A stretch of DNA of 64,000 nucleotides from Pieris napi (Eukaryota; Arthropoda; Insecta; Lepidoptera; Pieridae): the NCBI RefSeq assembly GCF_905475465.1, contig NC_062253.1, forward strand, positions 1,426,001 to 1,490,000, in the 5' to 3' direction. Positions 23,059 to 35,000 of the stretch are shown here, piece by piece. Under the pieces are notes generated by a model. The model was given only the letters and a program-made list of their open reading frames with translations, was not told the DNA's origin and searched no databases. Made by a program: the position numbers and the translations under genes. Each line of letters begins with the position of its first letter. Position 1 is the first letter of the stretch.

Positions 23059-23108
23059 CCTTTTTTTCATAGTAAAATATATAAGGATATTTTACTATGA
23101 AAAAAAGG
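23059..23108. repeat. Perfect 22-bp hairpin with a 6-nt loop
   Basis: CCTTTTTTTCATAGTAAAAT... at 23059-23080 pairs with 23087-23108. Confidence 0.93.
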
Positions 23109-23136
23109 ATTAGTTAATTTACAGATATAGATGTAA

Positions 23137-23486
23137 TCTTAATATATATAAATTACGTGTCACGTTGTTTGTCCGCTATGGACTCCAAAACTACTGAACC
23201 GATTTCAATCAAATTTGCATACCGTGTGCAGTTAGATCTAACTTTAAAGATAGGACAGCTTACATCTTCATTTATACCCGCAATATTATTTTGATGCAAA
23301 TTATTTGTTTAATATTTGACAGTCACAATTCTAACAGATGGCGCTGTGTTGAAAGTACCAATCTTCTCATAAGCTACGATTTAATGACATAACCATGACT
23401 GGCGTTTGACGTTTCCCTTGAATAGTTTACTACTGTGTAATATAACAAAAACTTTAGCCACAGAAACGCTTGGCCGAGTCTGCTAG
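23137..23486 (+). mobile_element. Helitron-like element, type D
   Basis: It begins TCTTAATATATATAAATTACG and ends CTAG after a GCCA...TGGC-like hairpin. It contains the shared block AACAGATGGCGCTGTGTTGA. Confidence 0.82.
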
Positions 23487-24214
23487 TATATAATAAAACA
23501 TTTATGGTGGGTATGTATATCTTAAATAGCTATACAAAGTAATTGATACATTTTCATGTAGGCATTCTCGCTAAAAGAAATTAATCGAAAATAAAATAAA
23601 CATTTCCTTTTCAAAATTTTTCTTGAAAGAAAACTGGCTACTCTAAGTATTACCTGTAAGTGCCTATCTGCGAACTAATCCGCCATTTACATGAAACTAA
23701 CTAACTTCTAAAATTGGAAGTGTACTGTTTTTATTGGAGTTTTATTATTTTTAATTTATTGTAACATGTGTATCATGTTTTAATTTATTGTAATTAAAAC
23801 ATAACATCATGTATTTTGAAATAGATAGCGTATAACATATACTGTAGATTATATAGACGTGGTGAACTTTAACAAATGACAAAAGGAAAAACTATTTTGG
23901 AGATTTTTTTTACTCCCCATATATCGAAGTAATTCTACCTCTTTGTGGTGGAAATTCCAATCCGCATCACGGTTCGTCGTATCTTATTGGAATAAACTTT
24001 AACATTAACAGCTAGGTTGCAATCTCGGGTGAGATTAGTTCCTGGATGGTCTATCAATAACTGAAATCAAATTTTACCTAACTTGGATAAGTGACTGAAG
24101 TGAGCCTTTTATTGGCTTAGAAATATAAACCTTAGTGGCTGGAAGTCTTCGATCCACAATACTTCTTCAACTAGCAAACTGTGGACTCTCTTGTCTAGGA
24201 GAACCTTTAGTTGC
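23487..24214. other. No gene seen
   Basis: AT-rich sequence with no recognised repeat. Confidence 0.5.
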
Positions 24215-24275
24215 TTAAAAAAAGAGCATACTCCTTCCTCAAAGGCCGGCAACATACAATGGGTGTCCATGGGTT
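24215..24275 (+). mobile_element. LINE 3' fragment (family Z), short
   Basis: It contains AAAGGCCGGCAACATACAAT and TGTCCATGGG. Confidence 0.6.
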
Positions 24276-25044
24276 CGTTTGCTTATTCTATAAATAAAAA
24301 TATATTCTCTTAAGTTACCTTTAACCTGCTTGAAACAATATATGCATATACTATATAGTGTAACATTAATTAATACATCGGTTTGGCCTCAAAGTAATTA
24401 CGCCCATGTTAGCCATGTATTGAACAATGCTAATATTTTAATAGCGTTTAAACAAAGGATGTTAGAATATAAAACGGTACATTAAAATTGCATTTGACTA
24501 GTTCATGTACGAGATTCATATTTCTTTATAAAATATATGTTTTCTATCCTATATTTTTGTAATAAATATTATTAAAACATAGGTCAAATCAAAAACTTAA
24601 CTTGTAAGAAAACGAAGTCTCGCAACGCAGTTCGTCTAGCATAAAAAGTTGTGAGATATATGAAATACCAAGTCGGATAATTCATTCACTTAAGGGGTCT
24701 ACTGTCTTAAGTTATTATTTTATTTATACAACAGTAAATAACATAATATAAAAAATTATAAGCGATGCAACGTGCGGCCTTATCGCTATCAAGCGAACTC
24801 TTCTAAAAAGGAATATGAGGGTTAAAGTGCAAGAAGTGACTAACCAAATCTTATAAAAAAAAAATTATAGAACCTTAATATAAAATAATAAAAAAAAAAA
24901 ACAAACAAAAAAGCTAATCTCACGGATTCATGAGTTGTGATGCAATACAAAAGAAGAAGAAATACAAGAATTACAAAAGTCACGATTGAGCAGCATAGGA
25001 TATGTTTAGAAATGTTTCTGTAGAAGAGTTTTAAAAGATGTTAA
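24276..25044. other. No gene seen
   Basis: AT-rich, with poly(A)-like stretches near 24855-24905. Confidence 0.5.
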
Positions 25045-25440
25045 GTAGGTAACTCAAACTCAAAACTCAAACTCAAAATATCTTTATTCATGTAGGTAAA
25101 CAAGTACACTTATGAATTGTCAGAAAGCAGTTAGGTAGCCCAATCGTATGGAGTCGGGCAGCCTATTACACAACTTGGCGGACATCCTAAACGAATACAT
25201 AGACATAGACATAACATTTATTACAAACGAAAACACACACACATAAACACACAAAATAACATTACTTAAAGAAAAAATAAAATAAGACATATCAAAAACA
25301 ATAAAATTTAAAAATAATAATTAAAAATTACCTTTTGGTTCCCTCCATTCGGTTCGCTTCTAGTGCTGTGCATTATGCTGAGGAGCAAAAACTTCCACAG
25401 CGCTGGTCATTCTGCCAGAGAATACGAGCATTACGTATTT
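25045..25440 (-). mobile_element. Two adjoining LINE 3' ends
   Basis: 25045-25130 is the (CTCAAA)n tail of family J on the minus strand. 25135-25440 (AATACATAGACATAGACATA ... GAGAATACGAGCATTACG) is a second minus-strand 3' end of another LINE. Confidence 0.65.
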
Positions 25441-26956
25441 AGCTCACTTTTATTTTATTAAATATACAGTTCTTATTTAGTTAGACAATTAATTAGCGTC
25501 ACATTAAGGAGTAAAAGGGGGCTGTACTAGATAATAAAATTATTAGATGAGCATAAAATCGTGGTATCATTTGATTATTATCAAACAGAGATCCTTTAAT
25601 ATCCGATAATTTTTTACCTTAGAAACTAATTGGAAAAAAATAATTTTATTACAACAAATGAATATTATGTCGTACATAGACAAAAATATAAGAGGTTCTA
25701 GTGCCCATAATTATAACATAATCTCCATATTATTAGTAGGTATTTAATCTTTGTCTTACTTAGTGATTAATAGTCTATTGTTCCGTGGAATTTTCAATTT
25801 ACGTTTAAATTACGCGGTTTGGAGAGTATTGTTAGAGATATTCGAAATGTTAGTAATATAATTAGTATTTACTATATAAATGCTATACTGCTATTTTTGA
25901 TTGACTAGTTCTTGTTTTGGGTAACATAGAGGGTAGTATAGAGAAGGCTATCAAATATCATGCTATAGGCTATACACTGTGAGAATAGCTAGTAATAAAT
26001 TATAATTATATAATAAGGGCAGGTTGAGAATGTAATTCGATTGTCCTTAAGATAAATTTTAATTACGTTACATAAGGTACGTAACATACAATATAAATTA
26101 ACTCAAACTCAAACTCAAAATAACTTCATTCATACAGGTAAACAAGTGAACGTCAACAGAAAATATGTTAAATTAATTCTTAATTTACATTTACTACCAG
26201 TTCGCTAGTCAAGGGCGTAGAGCGGGCAAGAAGAAATCTTTTTAATCGCTAAGTTTTGGATCATACAATTTGTTTGAACTGGAGCAAATCAATGCCAAGG
26301 ATTAGGATCATTTAAATATTCGTCAAATTTATAAAAAGCTTTACTGATTAATTTACGTTTAACGAGAGCTTTGAATTTATTTAGTTATAATTAGTTAGTC
26401 CAAGCTCCCCAACCAAAACAGTAGGTTCGTAATACAACGTTCTAGAGAACGGATTTTTTTTTTGGAATATGTTCTGGGGTGTCTCCTGAATGTAAATCCA
26501 AGTGGGCGTCATGACTTAAGATTCGCTTCAGCCGCCATCTTGAAAAACGCGTTTATATAATTTGGACTTGGACTAAACACATTCTTTCCTTTTGACGAAA
26601 TCCACGCGGGCTGTGAAAGGAATAGATTCAGAATCATATTTACGAATGTGATACGAGTGGTATTCAAATATAATTTATACAGAACTGTGGTTGCCATTCG
26701 ATTGAAATAGTGTAGAATCATTTCTCTATTGTATAGAACATTACTAAAAACGGTAATATTTCATCCAACACAATGCTCTACGAACCATAATGGATAGGTA
26801 TTACGTGAAATTGGATAGAGAATTGAATGTATTCCAAAGTACTTTGGGCACTCATATGTCTAGTTATCTCTAATAGATTTTTTATTCATAGTACAGTGAA
26901 AGATTTGAAAATAGAATTGAATTTCGGCTGGCGATAAATGTGATTTTTCTTGTGTA
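25441..26956. other. No gene seen apart from a LINE end
   Basis: Apart from 26098-26400, unassigned AT-rich DNA; the 70-codon minus frame at 26509 has no recognisable pattern. Confidence 0.5.
26098..26400 (-). mobile_element. LINE 3' end (family J)
   Basis: It is the reverse-oriented counterpart of 19545-19884: (CTCAAA)n, CTACCAGTTCGCTAGTCAAG, GGATCATTTAAATATTCGTC. Confidence 0.8.
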
Positions 26957-27111
26957 GGTTCTAAAAGTCAGCCAACATGTCGGTTTCCTCAAGATATTAT
27001 CCTTCACCGTTCAAGCAAATGTTAAATGCGCACATAGAAAGAAAGTCCATTGGTGCACAGCCGGGGATCGAACCTACGACCTCAGGTATGAGAGTCGCAC
27101 GCTGAAGCCAC
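26957..27111 (-). mobile_element. S1 SINE head and body
   Basis: Box B complement GGGGATCGAACCTACGACC; the body is truncated at 26957. Confidence 0.8.
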
Positions 27112-27954
27112 TTGATATGTATATTGTATATATTTGTGTATGTAATGTAATAATTCTGGTAATAATAGCATTAACTTCTTTTATTTTTTGTGAAAAAAAA
27201 AGGTTTTGCTCATACAACTTTGTTTTGCGGGGCAAACGAAATATTGAACCTATTTCAAAAACTTAGGGCCAGGACTTGAGGACCTATCGTTAAACTACGT
27301 TAACACTAATTCATAACAGATGTAAGATCATGATTTAAATTAGACATTAACTGCGCAAATATTTCATACCATAATAACGTATTTATAAAACCAATGTTTA
27401 CATCAAAAGCCAAACATCTTGTCTCGGCCTATTAGTAATACATAAAGCAATCAGAAACATTCGTAAATATCTATGGCCTTGAAAACATTTTTATCCCACA
27501 TGATATGTCAGCGGTAGTTTTGAAAGTTGTGAAAATGGCTCATGCTACAAGTAACAAATAGATATTCTCTATTTTCTATTTTTAAAAATGGCTACGAAAT
27601 TTAAGTTTCGAGTGGGTACTTTGCTCTACGCGAGCAACTCGTGACCGCATTACACACGTACACACACAGGCACACGCACGACCGCCAGTGAAGCGCATGA
27701 GTGAGCATTTTTCTGATGTAATTATTGCCAAATTCTTAATCTTCTTACACCACCTTAAGCTTAACCCTAAATATAGAAACTCCTATAGGTTAATTAATCT
27801 TTCCAAGCCTGTTACGAAATATCTCTGGTAATTGAGCAGGGTAATCAGTGAAAGCAATCACGGTATCGTATTACCGGCAGTTCATGAGCGCTAAGAGAAG
27901 ATATATATTTATAAGTGTTCGATTATGATTGGATTGTATGCTGTTAAGAAGTAT
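27112..27954. other. No gene seen
   Basis: Unassigned. A cytosine-rich CACACA/CACGCA stretch lies at 27650-27690. Confidence 0.5.
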
Positions 27955-28215
27955 TTTTTATGTTACGGAAGGCAAACGGGCAGGAGGCTCATCTGATGTT
28001 AAGTGATACCGCCAATGGAACCTCACACTGCCAGAAGGCTCGCAAGCGGCAGCCGGCCTTTTAAGAATTGGTACGCTCTTTTCTTCAAGAACCCTCAGTC
28101 GAATTGGTTCGGCAATACTTCAGTGGGCAGCTGGTTCCACATAGTGGTGTGGCGCGGCCAAAATTGTATTAAGAAACGCTCAGTTCTGGAACTACGGACC
28201 TCGAGGTGGATGGTA
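27955..28215 (-). mobile_element. LINE 3' end (family Z)
   Basis: Complement of the ORF C-terminus (GGCGCGGCCAAAATTG region) to the 3' terminus ACGGAAGGCAAACGGGCAGG. The plus open frame here is a shadow. Confidence 0.75.
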
Positions 28216-28496
28216 TTTTGTATTGTCTTAGCCTAAACCAAATGTCATGTAAGTAATTTACATTAATTTTTGAAAAATCTGACATTTGAACGGTTTTAAA
28301 AATACTGTAAGCACAAATGTGGGTCTCAATTAAGGGTGGGGCAGGCAAACATGGGACAGAGGCACTGAATTACAATTATTAATATAGTTAAATTATGGAG
28401 GGGGTTGGGGGGGATAATGTACAGGGGAGGTATAAATGTGGAGGCGAAGTTGTCCTAAACATACAGGAATGGATTTACCGAAATGGGCCTTGTTAA

Positions 28497-28920
28497 GGAC
28501 CTATCCTATCGCTAAACTCCAAAAAAATACATTGTTTCTTTCCATTTTTCGTCATCGTTTCTTGAAGTAGGGCGAATAGAAAAAATATATGGTGGAGTTG
28601 AGTAGTTTATGTATCCATTTTGAAAGATCAATACACGATTTAAATAACTTCGCTCGATAGAAAAAAAATCCAAACATAGCCAATTTTTAACACTTTGAAT
28701 TCATTTTATGACGAAAATGTATATAGGACATAATTTAGAAATTTACACGATATATTTAATCGCAAGCCAAGTAATCCATTTCAGAAAAAAAATGATAAAA
28801 TTACATTAATTTAATGTTTTACATAACTAATTGTTATTACGGGCCGACGCGACGCGCCTCTCTGCGCACCGCAGTCCACCCCGAGACACTGACACAGCAA
28901 TTCGTGCTGGGATAGGGCCT
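28497..28920. mobile_element. Candidate TAA-flanked TIR element, 424 bp
   Basis: Short imperfect inverted ends (GGACCTATCC and AGGCCCTATCC) flanked by TAA (28494-28496, 28921-28923). No ORF. Confidence 0.45.
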
Positions 28921-29299
28921 TAAAAAGAAGTTTTTCTCGTCCTTTCTCAGTCCTCGGTTAGAAAACTGTTACTAAAAGATTGTTTTAACCTATTACTATG
29001 GAAATAATCATGGGAACCTGTAACAAACGAAACCTATCGCTATAATTTATGTTAGCACGTGTCACTTGAGTGACTTAATTAACGTTGAATGTCGTTTCAT
29101 TAAATGGCAATTAATATTCCTCTAATGACGACATCGTCCTATCATTAATAATTGTCTCCAATTTCCTTTTAGTTTTCCTTGCATTTATGCTACAGTTAGA
29201 ATCATATTTCTTGTGAAAACCTCCGCTGTCATGCGGCGTTCATTTTATTAAGGCTATTGTAGTTGTTTATATTACTTATAAAATATGTACCAATGGTAA

Positions 29300-29710
29300 T
29301 ACAACCTTTTAGTTCTGGGCTTTAGATTTCTGTATGTTCCGTGATCATTTCTAATAGGCAAGTAGGTGATCAACATACTGCCTTGCGATTCTGTAACTCA
29401 CTTTTCGAACTCTCACAGCGGTTTTCACAGCGGCGGTCGCGCTCAAATCAGTCGTAAAGCAAAATTTTTACAATTTGGCATTCTGATAAGGAGGGAGCTT
29501 GTAGTTTAGTGTTTATAAAAGCAAGGTAAGGCTGTGCCTGACACACACCGTCGACTTTTTTGGTCTAAGCCGGTTTCTTCACGATGTTTTTCTTCACTGT
29601 GTGAGTGTTAAATGCGCACTTAGAGTAAATCCATTTGTACACAGTCGTAGATCGAGCCTACGTCTTCAGTGATGAGAGCTGCAATAAAAACCACTAGGCC
29701 ACCATTGCTT
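29300..29710 (-). mobile_element. S1 SINE interrupted by a MITE
   Basis: The tail half (29300-29378) and head half (29527-29710) flank the MITE at 29379-29526. The head has a degraded box B complement (TAGATCGAGCCTACG). Confidence 0.75.
29379..29526. mobile_element. CCTTGCGATT-family MITE inside a SINE
   Basis: The left arm and centre are present, the right arm is reduced to GCAAGG. It splits a minus-strand tRNA-headed SINE (29300-29710), so it is younger than that SINE. Confidence 0.85.
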
Positions 29711-29795
29711 TAAATAAAATATACGAAACAATAAATCAACAGATAACATCATTTTAGAAATACCTATACATTCGTACTAGGCAAATGCTGCTCTT

Positions 29796-30085
29796 TTTTT
29801 ATAGCTCTGGCACGGTTTGTGCATTATCCAGCGTCGGCCTAGAACGTATTGCTACGTTCTAAACCTTCACAGTCTCCTTTCTTAGGTAGCATACGCACTG
29901 CTTGCCTTAGAAATTCGACCGTGCCCTCCATGTACGGTTTAAGCACTCGCCCGGTACCGCACAACCCTCCCAAAGGCCGAGAACAAATTTAAATTAAATT
30001 GAAACTTGCCCTCGAACCGGGAATCGAACCCGGTACCCCTCACCTTACCTGCCACTTAATAAGACCGCAAGGCTATGAGGCCCTT
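29796..30085 (-). mobile_element. tRNA-derived SINE (second family) with 12-bp target duplication
   Basis: The minus-strand head has box B GGTTCGATTCCCGG and a GGTCTTATTAAGTGGC stretch; the 3' end is poly(A). It is flanked by AATGCTGCTCTT at 29784-29795 and 30086-30097. A 26-bp direct repeat at 29730 and 30113 brackets this whole unit. Confidence 0.85.
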
Positions 30086-30109
30086 AATGCTGCTCTTAAG
30101 AAATAGAAA

Positions 30110-31034
30110 ATAATAAATCAACAGATAACATCATTTTTGGAATTCAGATACAGAATAGAAACATTCGAATGAAAAACTTTACTCCAAAGTTAGTTACGCG
30201 TCGACTCCAACTTCGTTTTATAAAATAAATTGTATTGTATAAGTTTTCTCAATTAAAACAAGAACGGAAAATAGCTCAACTGTTTTGTTTCTAAACGAGA
30301 TATCCGTTTCGTTATTTTTAGCCTGGTATTTTGAACGCAAAATACCGGATTTACGTAATTTATATATATATAAGCATACGTTTTTAATATAAGTGTTAGA
30401 CTAATGGCTTGACTGAACCCTGAGGTCACTTTACGGCATCAATTAACTTGTGTTTCATTGATGCCGAACTCATCATTAAATAAGACCCAAGAATCGACGG
30501 CTTGTGTAATGCACATCGCTTGGCTTTTAATAAAAAAATACCATAAAACAGATACAGAAGTTTGATGTCAGGTTTTTTTTAACGTCTATAAGTTTACGAA
30601 GGTCATCCAAAACCCCTAATAATAACAAAATCGGGGGAAACAGTTAGGCGTTAGGAAGTTTCGATTCAATCTTCCATATCCAAAATTAATTTATACCACT
30701 GTATAGCTAAAGGATCATTTTGATATTAAGTGCGAATAGTGAGGCATTGCCGCGTGTTGGAGGGTAAAGCGCCGCCATTTTGACGGTTATTTTCGTGTCG
30801 GTTGAGATTTGCAATTATAATAAGTTTTGTCTCAGAGAAGACTTTGTTTAAGTTTTAATCATCTGCTGTGGTCAAAATCTTTATACAAACGTTAGATTCA
30901 CGTATTCTCGTACACACGGCCGCGTTCATGTCCTAGTCTTACTCCATTTTTTTTACTATAGAATTGCACACGCATTTGGCATATCATCTATAAGATTAAC
31001 TAGTTAGGATAAATATCTGCAGCTGAGTTTTATA
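30110..31034. other. Upstream region of the receptor gene, no coding exon seen
   Basis: This may hold part of the receptor's promoter or a non-coding exon, but no TATA box, initiator or donor stands out enough to call. Confidence 0.35.
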
Positions 31035-31285
31035 TTTGGACGTTGAGGCCGAATACGAAATTCCACCAGCATCACCTCGATGTCTATCGTTCCACAATTG
31101 AGCGTTTTTTAAGCCGGGTAAAAGCCAGCTGCCGACCGATGTATTTCCGAACTATTTCGATTAAGTGTCCGAGAAAAGAGCGTGCCAATACTTAAAATGC
31201 CAGCAACGCACTTGCGAGCCCTCTGGCAATGTGAGTGGCTATACTGTATCGCTTTACATCAGATGAGCCTACCGATAGCCCCCAT
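31035..31285 (+). mobile_element. LINE 3' end (family Z) just upstream of receptor exon 1
   Basis: It runs from GAAATTCCACCAGCATCACC to CATCAGATGAGCC, ending about 140 bp before the exon 1 acceptor. Confidence 0.75.
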
Positions 31286-31423
31286 ACATATATACCCATA
31301 TAAACTTAACAATATTAATGTGTCTTTCAGTTTATAGTTTAATATCTATAAGATTTACGTTACCAGAAATGGTAAATATGTCAACGTGGATTTTACAATA
31401 ATACCTAATGTTCTTTGTTTCAG

Positions 31424-32066
31424 ATACAATATGGCGTAAAACATCTTCCAAAAAGCTGCCTTCAAACAGTACAAAATGAATTGTCTTATTGTAATAGCTA
31501 TGATAATTATAACGAATAGATGTGATGCATATAAAAATAATGAAATTAAAAATGATCTCAAAGAAATAGATATAGATTTACTTAGGAATGAAAAAGAAAA
31601 TAACGTACAAATAGATACAATAGTAACACCAGAATTTGAATATAAAGAATTATTCATGAGATTTGCAAGAAATCAAACGCACTCAAGAGTTAAAAGAATA
31701 GTACAAGAAGTAGAGCAGACAACAAATCTAACCGAAGAATGTGTAGGAGCCCCAGAGTTTTGTAATCTATCACGAGAAGAGTATGTAACTATGTTGAATG
31801 AATATGTATACCCGCACACATACGAATGGGTCTTGATAGCAACGCACACAGCTGTATTCGTGATCGGATTGGTTGGGAATGCGCTTGTTTGCGTGGCAGT
31901 GTATAGAAATCATTCTATGAGGACAGTGACGAATTATTTCTTAGTGAATTTGGCTGTAGCGGATTTTATGGTGATACTATTCTGTTTGCCCGCGACAGTT
32001 CTATGGGATGTGACGGAAACTTGGTTTCTAGGTGCTGCCTTGTGCAAGATACTGCTTTATTTTCAG
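31424..32066 (+). CDS. GPCR exon 1 (5' UTR part plus N-terminus to TM3 start)
   Basis: A pyrimidine-rich acceptor ending in CAG at 31421-31423 precedes 52 bases of 5' UTR, so at least one non-coding exon lies upstream. The ATG at 31476 is chosen because it opens a signal-peptide-like start and is the first ATG whose frame reaches TM1. The exon codes for 197 residues and ends in phase 0 at ...YFQ before GTAATA. The first ~110 codons are AT-rich and lysine/asparagine/glutamate-rich, unlike the conserved helices that follow. Confidence 0.87.
31431..31439 (+). promoter_or_regulatory. Minimal upstream ORF (ATG GCG TAA) in the 5' UTR
   Basis: It sits in the 5' UTR part of exon 1, 36 bp before the receptor start codon. 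Two-codon uORFs of this sort can lower translation or allow reinitiation; that role is inferred. Confidence 0.5.
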
Positions 32067-35000
32067 GTAATATTTTTACTTATTCTTATTTTATAAGGGT
32101 TTTTTATAAGAGAAAAGGAAAGTTTAAATCAGACGAAACATTTTGATAACCATTGCATAAGTTTTTGCTTTGAGAGTACCCACAATAAAACCAACATCGT
32201 GTGTTACCCGCAAATAGATGAAATTTTGGCGCATTGCATAAAAAAATGTATCTTTATTTTATTAATAAATTAGGCGATGAAAGAAATGTAGATTATACTG
32301 AATTAGGAGGCCGGCAACGCCCTTTACGACCCCTCTGGCATTGAGAGTGTCCATGGGCGGTGGTATCATTTAACATCAGATGAGCCTCCTGCCTATTTGT
32401 CCTCTGTTCTATAAAAAAGAAGATAATGTTAATTAATGTTATAATAAGCAAATTTATACAACCTACAAACATAATCAGCAAAGGTCTCTGAGGATTTGAA
32501 GGTTGAATAAATTAATCAGATACCTAATTGGAAATTTTTTGTATTTATTATTTTCTGGTTTTTATAAATTTTTTCCTTACTAGGATAGCCTGGAAGAGAT
32601 CGTTTATTAGCGATAAGGTCACCCATTGCGTCCCTAATAATTTATGTTATTTTTCTTATGTATATTTATAACCAGTCGAATACAAAAGCCATCTTCATCA
32701 TTTCAAAGGCTTGTCTGGTGTATTGGAATTCCCGGCGTTGTTGAAATGTGTATAGCTCACTCCGTTCTCTGAAGCTGTAGTGTAGATATCCTAATCTAAA
32801 TCCTTTGGTGCAGGGGATGCGTGAATGCGCTAAAGTCTTACCTTTCAATATATTAACTTTGCAAGGAATTTCTAGCATGAATATTGGGATTATCAAAGGT
32901 AAAGTGTAAATAGCTTTAAATCAACTCCAAAATGTTATAAAAAATACAAAAAGCTATTGACACCTTATTATATAAAACAAAGTCGGGTTTGTTCGAACAG
33001 TTATAACTCAAAAACGGGTGCACCGATTTTCATGGTTTTCGATTTGTTGTGTTAGTCCCGAAGTAAAAAAACATTGGAACAAGGAAGAAAAAAATCCAAT
33101 ATAAAATAATGGGTTTCATAACCGTCTAACATTTGATATCCATTTTTTCATATGGTAAACTAGTAATAATAGCATTTCTAAAAAAAAAAAAAAAGATTTT
33201 GCTTTTATGACCTTATTCCCCTGAGCAGGCGATAAGCAAGCTAAACACGTACTATCGACATATTACAAATGAATGGTGACATAACATTAACACTCAATCT
33301 GCAGGCAATAATAGCTTTCAGTCATTTGTTCAATTAATTTGGACATGTCGTTGATGAAAACATTACGAGTACAGTTCATACTCGTTCGGTTATTTAAGGC
33401 TTAGGTAGTTAGCGAGAATTCAAATTTAGAATGTTCGATAGCGCGTGGCGATACACGAGTATTTGCTTTGAACTGTGGCGCTCTTTGTTATATTTCTTAA
33501 CTATTTAGGTTTAGAGATTACTACAGATTCTGAGGTCTAAATTTCAAATCCTAGGAAAATGCGCCGTTCTTATTTATTTAACAAAATTAGCTATCCTTAC
33601 AGATTACTTCAACGCGGGAACTTTTTACATTTAAATCACTTACAAACCAATACATTTTGAAAAAATTACAATATTAAACAGTAATAGATTAAAATATATA
33701 CAAAAAAGCCTAACTATTTCTTACAGTATATGAATTGAAATGAAGCATTCCACTCACGGACAATTAAAAATGTCTGTTAATTTATTCAGTTTTTTTTTTA
33801 TGTAATTGGAGGCAAACAGGCAGGCGGCTGACCTGATGTTAAGTGATGCCGCCGCCCATTGACATTCACATTGCCGGAATGCTTGCAAGTGCGTTGTCGG
33901 CCTTTTAAGAACGCTCTTTTATTGGTGTACCCTATGTCGAATTGGCTCGGAAATACAACACTACGAAATACAATTCGACTTAGGAAAATGAAAGAGCGTA
34001 CAATTTCTTAAAAGGTCGGTAACGCACTCGCGAGCCCTTTGGCATTAAGGGCGTCCATATTACTTAACATAAGATGAGCTTCTGCAGTTTGCCTCCTGCC
34101 TTGCGATTCTGTAACTCATAAGGAGGGAGCTTGTAGCCAAATCGTAAAATGACTGCTTTACGACTCATTTGAGCGCGACCGCCGCTGTGTGAGTTCGAAA
34201 AGTGAGTTACAGAATCGCAAGGCTGTTCTATAAAAAAGACTGAACTAGCCTATTACAAAAAAAATAGCATTAAACAGATAAAGAAATCTGAAGCGAATTA
34301 CTGGAAAGAATTGGATGGCAAACCCTTTTCATTCTATTTATAGTCAGGAAAAAGTAAAGCAATTACGTCCACCAAGTTCCATTATTTGGAATATTCGTAT
34401 TTTATAAAGAAACAGTTATATTACTTCAGAGTAATATTCTACAAAATATATATAAAAATCAGTCATTTAAGTTTAACTTAAGTAACTCTGATTTTTAGTT
34501 ACCTTTCTCACCTGGTACCTGCGCAGGTGTCACCGAGCCAACTCCACAAGCGTACAGGTATTAAAAAGTACACGAAAGACTACTTAGAACCGAAAGTTCT
34601 ATGCTTTAGAAAATAAGTTGTGTCTTATCGCTCTGGGATCTTACTCTATAACATGTGTTGCCACACGCCAGTGAATTAGTATAATATTTTTATTATACCT
34701 AATTTAAATAATAATCAGAGCAGTGTAGGCCTAGTGACTTCAGAGTTCGATTATCATCCCTGAAGTCATAGGTTCGATCCCCATCTGAGCATCAATAGTC
34801 TTTCATTCTGTGTGCCCATTTATCGATGTGGGGTCACTCTGCATCTTCAACCGCATTTACCATGGAGAGTGTTCAGAGGAGTTGTTCGTATTAATACCTG
34901 CAGCTGAGTTTCATCATCGGACGTCGAGGCGGAATACGAAATTCCACCCGTATCACCTCGACGTCCGCCGTTCCACAACTGAGCGTTTTTCTAAGGCAGT

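Noticed and set aside
30000..30070. Possible true tRNA gene (GGTTCGATTCCCGG box B)
   Set aside because: It lacks a foldable acceptor stem and is embedded in a SINE with a 12-bp duplication.
31355..31657. 100-codon minus frame over receptor exon 1
   Set aside because: It is the antisense shadow of the AT-rich N-terminal coding sequence.
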